A model generated the notes under the pieces. That model ran no database searches. It had not been told where the DNA came from and saw only the letters and a list, made by a program, of their open reading frames with translations. From contig NZ_JACCKX010000001.1 of NCBI RefSeq assembly GCF_013423955.1, positions 3,906,001 through 3,970,000 of the forward strand: a DNA stretch of 64,000 nucleotides, given 5' to 3'. Positions 59,663 to 64,000 of the stretch are shown here, in pieces. The DNA comes from Ottowia beijingensis (GTDB lineage: Bacteria > Pseudomonadota > Gammaproteobacteria > Burkholderiales > Burkholderiaceae_C). The translations under genes were made by a program, and so were the position numbers. Position 1 is the first letter of the stretch. Each line of letters opens with the position of its first letter.

Positions 59663-60958
59663 TCAGAGCAGCTTCATCTTCCGCGCCGCCTCGGTCAGTT
59701 CGTCGCGGAACCTGGGATGCGCGATGCCGATCAGCGCGCGTGCGCGCTCCTTCGCCGTCTTGCCGCGCAGTTGTGCCACGCCGTGTTCGGTGACCACGTA
59801 GTTGACATCGTTCTTGCTGGTCGAAACGTGGGTGCCCGGGCTCAGCACCGGGGCAATGCGTGAGATGGTGTCGTCCTTGGCGGTGGACGGCAGCACGATG
59901 AACGACTTGCCGCCCCTGCTGCGGTTGGCCGCTCGCACGAAATCGCTCTGCCCGCCTGTGCCCGAATACGGCTTGAAGCCCTGGCTTTCCGAGCCACACT
60001 GCCCGAACAGATCGACCTGCATGCTGCCGTTGATCGAGATCAGGTTGTCGTTCTGCCCCGCCAGGTATGGGTCGTTGGTGAAATCCACCGGGTGCATCTC
60101 CAACCCCGGGTTGCGGTGCATGAAGTCATACAGCTTGCGCGAACCCAGTCCGAACGTGGCGATGATCCTGCCCGGCAGGTGGTTCTTGCGGCGGTTGGTC
60201 ACCGCGCCCGATTCCACCAGCGTCATGATGCCGTCGCCGATCATCTCGGTGTGCACGCCCAGATCCCGCTTGTCGGTGAGCTGCATCACCACCGCGTCCG
60301 GAATGCCGCCGTAGCCGATCTGCAGCGTGGCGCCGTCGTCGATCATGTCGGCCACGTATTTGCCAATGGTCTGCTGCACCGGGCCGATGGTGGGCAGGCC
60401 CACTTCGGTGATCGGCGTTTCGTCCTCCACCAGCGCCGCCACCTGCGACACGTGGATGTGGCACTGCCCGAAGGCGAACGGCACGTGCGGGTTCACCTCC
60501 AGCACCACGGCGCGCGCCTTGCTGATGGCGGCCATGGTGTAGTCGGGCCCCAGGCTGAGTGCAAAGTAGCCATGCTCGTCCATCGGCGAGGCCAGCGTGA
60601 ACACCACGTCGGCCGGCATCAGCCCGCGCTCGATGAGCTGCGGCATCTCCGAGAAGTACGAGGCCCGGTAATCCACCCAGCCCTCCTGCCCGCCCGCGCG
60701 CGAGGCACTGCCGAAGAAATACGCCGTGTGCCGCACATGCTGCACCGTGGCCGGGTCGAAGTAGCCGAACCTGCGCACCGGCAGAATCTGCGACACCTCC
60801 ACGCCCTTGAAGCGCGTGCGCTGCTCCGACAGCGCCGTCAGCAGCGCGGGCGGCTCGCCCACACCGGTGGGCACCACGATGGTGTCGCCGTCCTGCACAT
60901 GCCGCAGGGCATCGGCCGCGCTGCAGCGCCTGGCCTGGTATTGCGTCTTGAAAGTCAT
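59663..60958 (-). CDS. acetyl-CoA hydrolase/transferase family protein
   Basis: 431 residues, intact. DALRHVQDGDTIVVPTGVGE, FGYFDPATVQHVRHTAYFFG, SPMDEHGYFALSLGPDY and LQIGYGGIPDAVVMQLTDKR, with the catalytic Glu expected in the HTEMIGDGIM loop, mark the 4-hydroxybutyrate/acetate/succinyl-CoA transferase branch. It exchanges or hydrolyses short acyl-CoA in the cytoplasm. ATG 60958 gives MTFKTQYQARRCSAADAL; the upstream extension to 61078 lacks similarity. No operon partner; the 168 bp upstream show no clear promoter. Confidence 0.9.
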   Translation of the reverse strand: MTFKTQYQARRCSAADALRHVQDGDTIVVPTGVGEPPALLTALSEQRTRFKGVEVSQILPVRRFGYFDPATVQHVRHTAYFFGSASRAGGQEGWVDYRASYFSEMPQLIERGLMPADVVFTLASPMDEHGYFALSLGPDYTMAAISKARAVVLEVNPHVPFAFGQCHIHVSQVAALVEDETPITEVGLPTIGPVQQTIGKYVADMIDDGATLQIGYGGIPDAVVMQLTDKRDLGVHTEMIGDGIMTLVESGAVTNRRKNHLPGRIIATFGLGSRKLYDFMHRNPGLEMHPVDFTNDPYLAGQNDNLISINGSMQVDLFGQCGSESQGFKPYSGTGGQSDFVRAANRSRGGKSFIVLPSTAKDDTISRIAPVLSPGTHVSTSKNDVNYVVTEHGVAQLRGKTAKERARALIGIAHPRFRDELTEAARKMKLL

Positions 60959-61126
60959 GGGTCGTCCTTGGGGCGGCGGCAAGGACCGGTCCTCGCGCCG
61001 GCCAAAGTGTAGACAGGCAAGCGCTGGCGAAACGCCTTGCCCATGCGTTCGGCAGTGTGGCCACTTGTCCAGAATCAAGAAGCGGACGCATTGCTTCGGC
61101 CTGCGTTCCTGAGCCGCGCCCAGCCG

Positions 61127-62272
61127 CTATGGATCAAGGCATCGGGCCACCTCGGCGCCCAGCGCCAGACAACTTGTCAGCCCAGGCGACTCGATGCCGA
61201 ACAGGTTGACCAGCCCCGGCACGCCGTGCTCGCGCGGGCCCTGGATCATGAAGTCGGCGGCCGCTTCGCCCGGGCCGGTGAGCTTGGGGCGGATGCCGGC
61301 GTAGCCCGGCTGCAGCGCGCCGTCGGCCAGGCCGGGCCAGTAGCGGCGCACTTCGTCGTAGAAGCTGTCGGCGCGCGCCGCGTCGACGCGATAGTCGTCG
61401 CCCGCGTCCTGCCACTGAACGTCTGGCCCGAACTTGGCCTGGCCGCCCAGGTCGAGCGTGAGATGCACGCCCAGACTGGGCGAATCGCGCTCGACCACGG
61501 GGTAGATCAGGTGCGCGAACGGCGCACGGCCGCCGAGGGTGAAGTAGTTGCCCTTGGCCCAGTGCGTCGGCATTGGCGGGCGATGCTCGGGCGCCAGGCC
61601 CTGCGTTCGATGCGCCAGCGCGATGGCGCCCAGGCCGGCGGCGTTGACGACCTGACGGGCTTGCAGCACCAGTTCGTCACCGCTCTGGCCGGGGTCGGAA
61701 ACTCCTATATTGATAGCTGCTAGCGCCGGCCCTGACTGCGCTGCAAGCCAATTCACCTTGAATTCACCGCCAGCACGCCACCGGCGTTCTCCACGTCGCC
61801 CAGCAGCGACAGCATCAGGCCATGGCTGTCGACGATGCCGGTGGAAGGCGACAGCAGCGCGGCCTGGCAGCTGAGCTGCGGCTCCAGCGCATGCGCCTCG
61901 GCACGCGGGAGCCAGCGCAGGTCGGTCACGCCGTTGGCGACGGCGCGCGCCTCGATGGCGCGCAGTTCGCGCACCTGCGCATCGTTGCACGCCACGATGA
62001 GCTTGCCGCAGCGGCGGTGCCCGATGCCACGCTCGGTGCAGTAGTCGTACAGCATCCGCCGGCCCTGCACGCACAGCCCCGCTTTCAGGGATCCGGCCGG
62101 GTAATAGATGCCGGCGTGGATGACCTCGCTGTTGCGCGCGCTCGTCATGGTGCCGAAGGTGTGTTCAGCCTCCAGCACCATCACCTCGCGCCCAGCCAGG
62201 GCCAGCGCGCGCCACCGCCAGGCCCACCACGCCGGCGCCGATGACCACGGTATCGACCTGCTCGGCGCTCAT
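61127..62272 (-). CDS. FAD-dependent oxidoreductase, L-2-hydroxyglutarate oxidase-like (two apparent frameshifts, repeat insertion)
   Basis: About 381 residues, DAO fold. [20 protein letters not shown] begins the FAD site; [20 protein letters not shown] and [20 protein letters not shown] follow, then [16 protein letters not shown] and [19 protein letters not shown], as in LhgO and related oxidases. It is in three frames: a CG-run change near 62205-62212 and one base missing near 61766. Residues [16 protein letters not shown] in the substrate domain are translated from repeat copy H. The start overlaps the end of the HDAC-like gene (ATGA). Substrate uncertain. Confidence 0.82.
61703..61752. 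repeat. dispersed palindromic repeat, copy H, inside the FAD oxidase gene
   Basis: CCTATATTGATAGCTGCT, AGCGC, loop, GCGCTGCAAGCCAATTC in forward orientation. The reading frame passes through it. A short direct repeat GGTGAATT flanks its right end on the coding strand. Confidence 0.85.
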
Positions 62273-63303
62273 GTCTCGAACCCTTCCAGCACGCAAACGG
62301 CGTTCTCACCCAGGGCGGCCGCCGCGTAGCCGCCTTCCAGCACGAAGATGACCGGCAGGCCGAGCCGCCGCAGCCGCTGGCCAAGGCACGTGAAATCCGC
62401 TGCCTGCAGCTGGAAGGTGCTGATCGGGTCGCCCGCGAAGGTGTCCAGCCCCAGCGACACCACCAGCGCATCGGCCCGGTGCCGCGCCACACGCGCGCAG
62501 GCCGCTTCGAGCGCGGCGAACCACGTCGCCGCGCTGCTGCCGGCGGGCAGCGGCAGATTCAGGTTGCAGCCGGCGCCCTCGCCCGCCCCGGTTTCATCGG
62601 CGTGGCCCAGGTAGAACGGGTATTCGGTGCGCGGGTCGCCGTGGATGCTGACGAACAGCACATCGGCACGGTCGTAGAAGATGGCCTGGGTGCCATTGCC
62701 GTGGTGGTAGTCCACGTCCAGCACGGCCACGCGCGCCGCGCCGCCGTCGCGCAGCGCCTGCGCGGCCACGGCGGCGTTGTTCAGAAAGCAGTAGCCGCCC
62801 ATGAAGTCCGGCCCTGCGTGGTGGCCGGGCGGGCGCGTGGCGCAGAACGCGGCGCGCTCGCCACCCTGCAGCGCCTGCGCGGCGCTGGCTGCCGCATCGG
62901 CGGCCATCTTGGCTGCGGCCCAGGTGCCGGCCGACAAGGGACTGCCGTTGTCCATCGAATACAGGCCCAGGCGCGCGGTGAAGTTGGCCGGCTCCACATC
63001 GCTGCGCAGCGTGCGCACGGGCCACACGGAAGGAAACGGCTGCACGTCGGCATTGGCCGCACCCAGCGCCAGCCACTGGTCCCACGCGGTGCGCAGAAAG
63101 CAGAGGTAACGCGGCGTGTGGATGCGTTCGAGCTGCGGCGTACTGTCCACCTCGGGCATGCGCAGCGCATGGCCGCGCGCGCGCAAGGCCTGCTCGACAA
63201 AATCGGCCCGGGCCGGCCCTTCGAAGCAGGGCACGCGCTCGCCACGAAAGAACTCGAAGCGCGGCGCGTGCTGGCTTTGCCCGGGATTCAGGTAGGTCAG
63301 CAT
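62269..63303 (-). CDS. histone-deacetylase-family amidohydrolase, acetylpolyamine type
   Basis: 344 residues, intact. CATRPPGHHAGPDFMGGYCF holds the paired His of the charge relay, AVLDVDYHHGNGTQAIFYDR the zinc Asp and His, and SLGLDTFAGDPIST the second zinc Asp. It would deacetylate acetylpolyamines or related N-acetyl amines in the cytoplasm. It comes first in a two-gene leftward unit with the FAD oxidase, overlapping by four bases. A product amine handed to an oxidase is possible but not shown. Confidence 0.92.
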   Translation of the reverse strand: MLTYLNPGQSQHAPRFEFFRGERVPCFEGPARADFVEQALRARGHALRMPEVDSTPQLERIHTPRYLCFLRTAWDQWLALGAANADVQPFPSVWPVRTLRSDVEPANFTARLGLYSMDNGSPLSAGTWAAAKMAADAAASAAQALQGGERAAFCATRPPGHHAGPDFMGGYCFLNNAAVAAQALRDGGAARVAVLDVDYHHGNGTQAIFYDRADVLFVSIHGDPRTEYPFYLGHADETGAGEGAGCNLNLPLPAGSSAATWFAALEAACARVARHRADALVVSLGLDTFAGDPISTFQLQAADFTCLGQRLRRLGLPVIFVLEGGYAAAALGENAVCVLEGFET

Positions 63304-63473
63304 GGCGCGATTGTGGGGGATGCGGTGCGCGGTGCAAGGTGCGTCGGCCTGGTCTCACAGCAATGCCGTGCGCTGGCCGACGGGCTCAGCGTTCAGAGCA
63401 ACTTAAGTTCATGTTCCTAGACTTTCAGTCATCGCACCACACCGTGCGACAACCATCCCCAAGGAGTACCCCC

Positions 63474-63872
63474 ATGCACAAGTTCACCCCCGCACTCATC
63501 CTGGCACTGGCCGCCGGCACGTTCGCCGGCAGCAGCCTGGCGCTGACCAGCGCGGAATACAGCGCCGCGCGCGACCGCATCAACGCCGACTACAAAGCGG
63601 CCAAGGCCCAGTGCGACAAGCTGAAAGGCAACGCCGAGGACATCTGCGAGGAAGAAGCCAAGGGCAAGCGCAACATCGCGCGCGCCGAGCTGGAGCAACA
63701 GCGCGAGCCGAGCGACAAGAACGCCCGCGCGGTGGAACTGGCCAAGGCCAAGGCCACCTACGAAGTCGCCGAAGAACGCTGCGACGACCTGCGGGGCGAG
63801 GCCGAAGACCGCTGCGAACGCGAAGCGCGCGCTGCCTACGACGCCGCGGTGGAGCGCATTCGCGGCAAGTGA
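63474..63872 (+). CDS. small secreted charged protein
   Basis: 132 residues with AAGGAG 7-8 bases upstream. The signal peptide MHKFTPALILALAAGTFAGS ends near SLA, and the mature part is a charged helix pair in which CDKLKGNAEDICEEEAKG and CDDLRGEAEDRCEREARA repeat the same pattern 50 residues apart. The two C-x9-C pairs could form disulfides in the periplasm. I know the repeat pattern as recurring in Comamonadaceae secreted proteins, but no function. A terminator follows. Confidence 0.75.
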   Translation: MHKFTPALILALAAGTFAGSSLALTSAEYSAARDRINADYKAAKAQCDKLKGNAEDICEEEAKGKRNIARAELEQQREPSDKNARAVELAKAKATYEVAEERCDDLRGEAEDRCEREARAAYDAAVERIRGK

Positions 63873-63923
63873 TGCTCACCCGGGCGTTGGCGCCGTGGCG
63901 CCGGCGCCCCACCCGCCCCGGAG

Positions 63924-63947
63924 CCCGCCGCCACCGGCGGGTTTTTT
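63924..63947. terminator. intrinsic terminator after the small secreted protein
   Basis: Stem CCCGCCG, loop CCAC, stem CGGCGGG, then T6. Preceded by a 50-bp untranslated end. Confidence 0.88.
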
Positions 63948-64000
63948 CATGCCTTGGGCTGGCGCAGCACCGTGGCGCGGGGCGAGAAGCCGTGGTTCAG
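63947..64000 (-). CDS. possible C-terminal end of a leftward gene, partial
   Basis: The minus strand reads LNHGFSPRATVLRQPKA and stops at 63947-63949, just inside the terminator, which would therefore serve two converging transcripts. Too little is present to name it, and no domain can be seen. Position right after a terminator and open to the window edge are the only support. Confidence 0.35.
   Translation of the reverse strand: MNHGFSPRATVLRQPKA

Overview
The window looks like a Burkholderiales (Comamonadaceae-type) betaproteobacterial chromosome. The GC content is high, the rimP-nusA-infB-rbfA-truB and guaA/guaB genes are of betaproteobacterial type, a Bug-type tripartite-tricarboxylate binding protein is present, and a short palindromic repeat of the kind I associate with Acidovorax and its relatives is scattered through the right half. 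I see no rRNA, tRNA or CRISPR array.

Left half (1-32.4 kb): an accessory, catabolic region. From the left: a MarR-family regulator fragment; a branched-chain-amino-acid-type ABC importer (livG-livF-substrate-binding protein-livH-livM, 1120-5699); a MaoC-type hydratase; a ChaC-like protein; a leftward beta-oxidation operon (acyl-CoA dehydrogenase, FadB-type hydratase/dehydrogenase, thiolase, ETF-ubiquinone oxidoreductase) with a divergent LysR regulator; a second leftward operon (GntP permease, enoyl-CoA hydratase, 3-hydroxyisobutyrate-dehydrogenase-like enzyme) with a divergent LysR regulator; a two-subunit 3-oxoacid CoA-transferase; a thioesterase; gene remnants; a Bug-type binding protein; a hydrolase; and a MocR-controlled cluster of aminotransferase, IscS-type cysteine desulfurase and pyrroline-5-carboxylate reductase. 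Together the set can import, activate, beta-oxidise and thiolyse an organic (possibly dicarboxylic) acid, but the substrate is unknown. Two tandem P4-type integrases (29158-32240) lie between this region and the 3' end of guaA, so part or all of the left half is probably an island integrated at guaA.

Right half (32.4-64 kb): core genome. guaA, a small secreted protein, an IS1595-type element, a DIP1984-family protein, ccdAB, guaB, DUF4124, rnfH-ratA, smpB, a lipoprotein, a 3-hydroxyisobutyryl-CoA hydrolase-like protein, an EamA transporter, a membrane protein, typA, a TPR/O-GlcNAc-transferase-like protein, the operon rimP-nusA-infB-rbfA-truB, two Yej-type ABC transporter genes, vapBC, an acetyl-CoA hydrolase/transferase, an FAD oxidase, a histone-deacetylase-like amidohydrolase and a small secreted protein.

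Two signals run across the window. First, about thirty genes, including essential guaB and nusA, carry single-base indels, nearly all one-base losses and many in short homopolymers. This is most simply a consensus-sequence error pattern, so I annotate these as full genes with apparent frameshifts. Second, a palindromic repeat occurs about eight times in the right half and was not seen in the left. Three copies lie in frame inside genes (truB, a Yej-type ATPase and an FAD oxidase) and encode a related peptide (A-Q-S-x-x-A-x-x-A-I).
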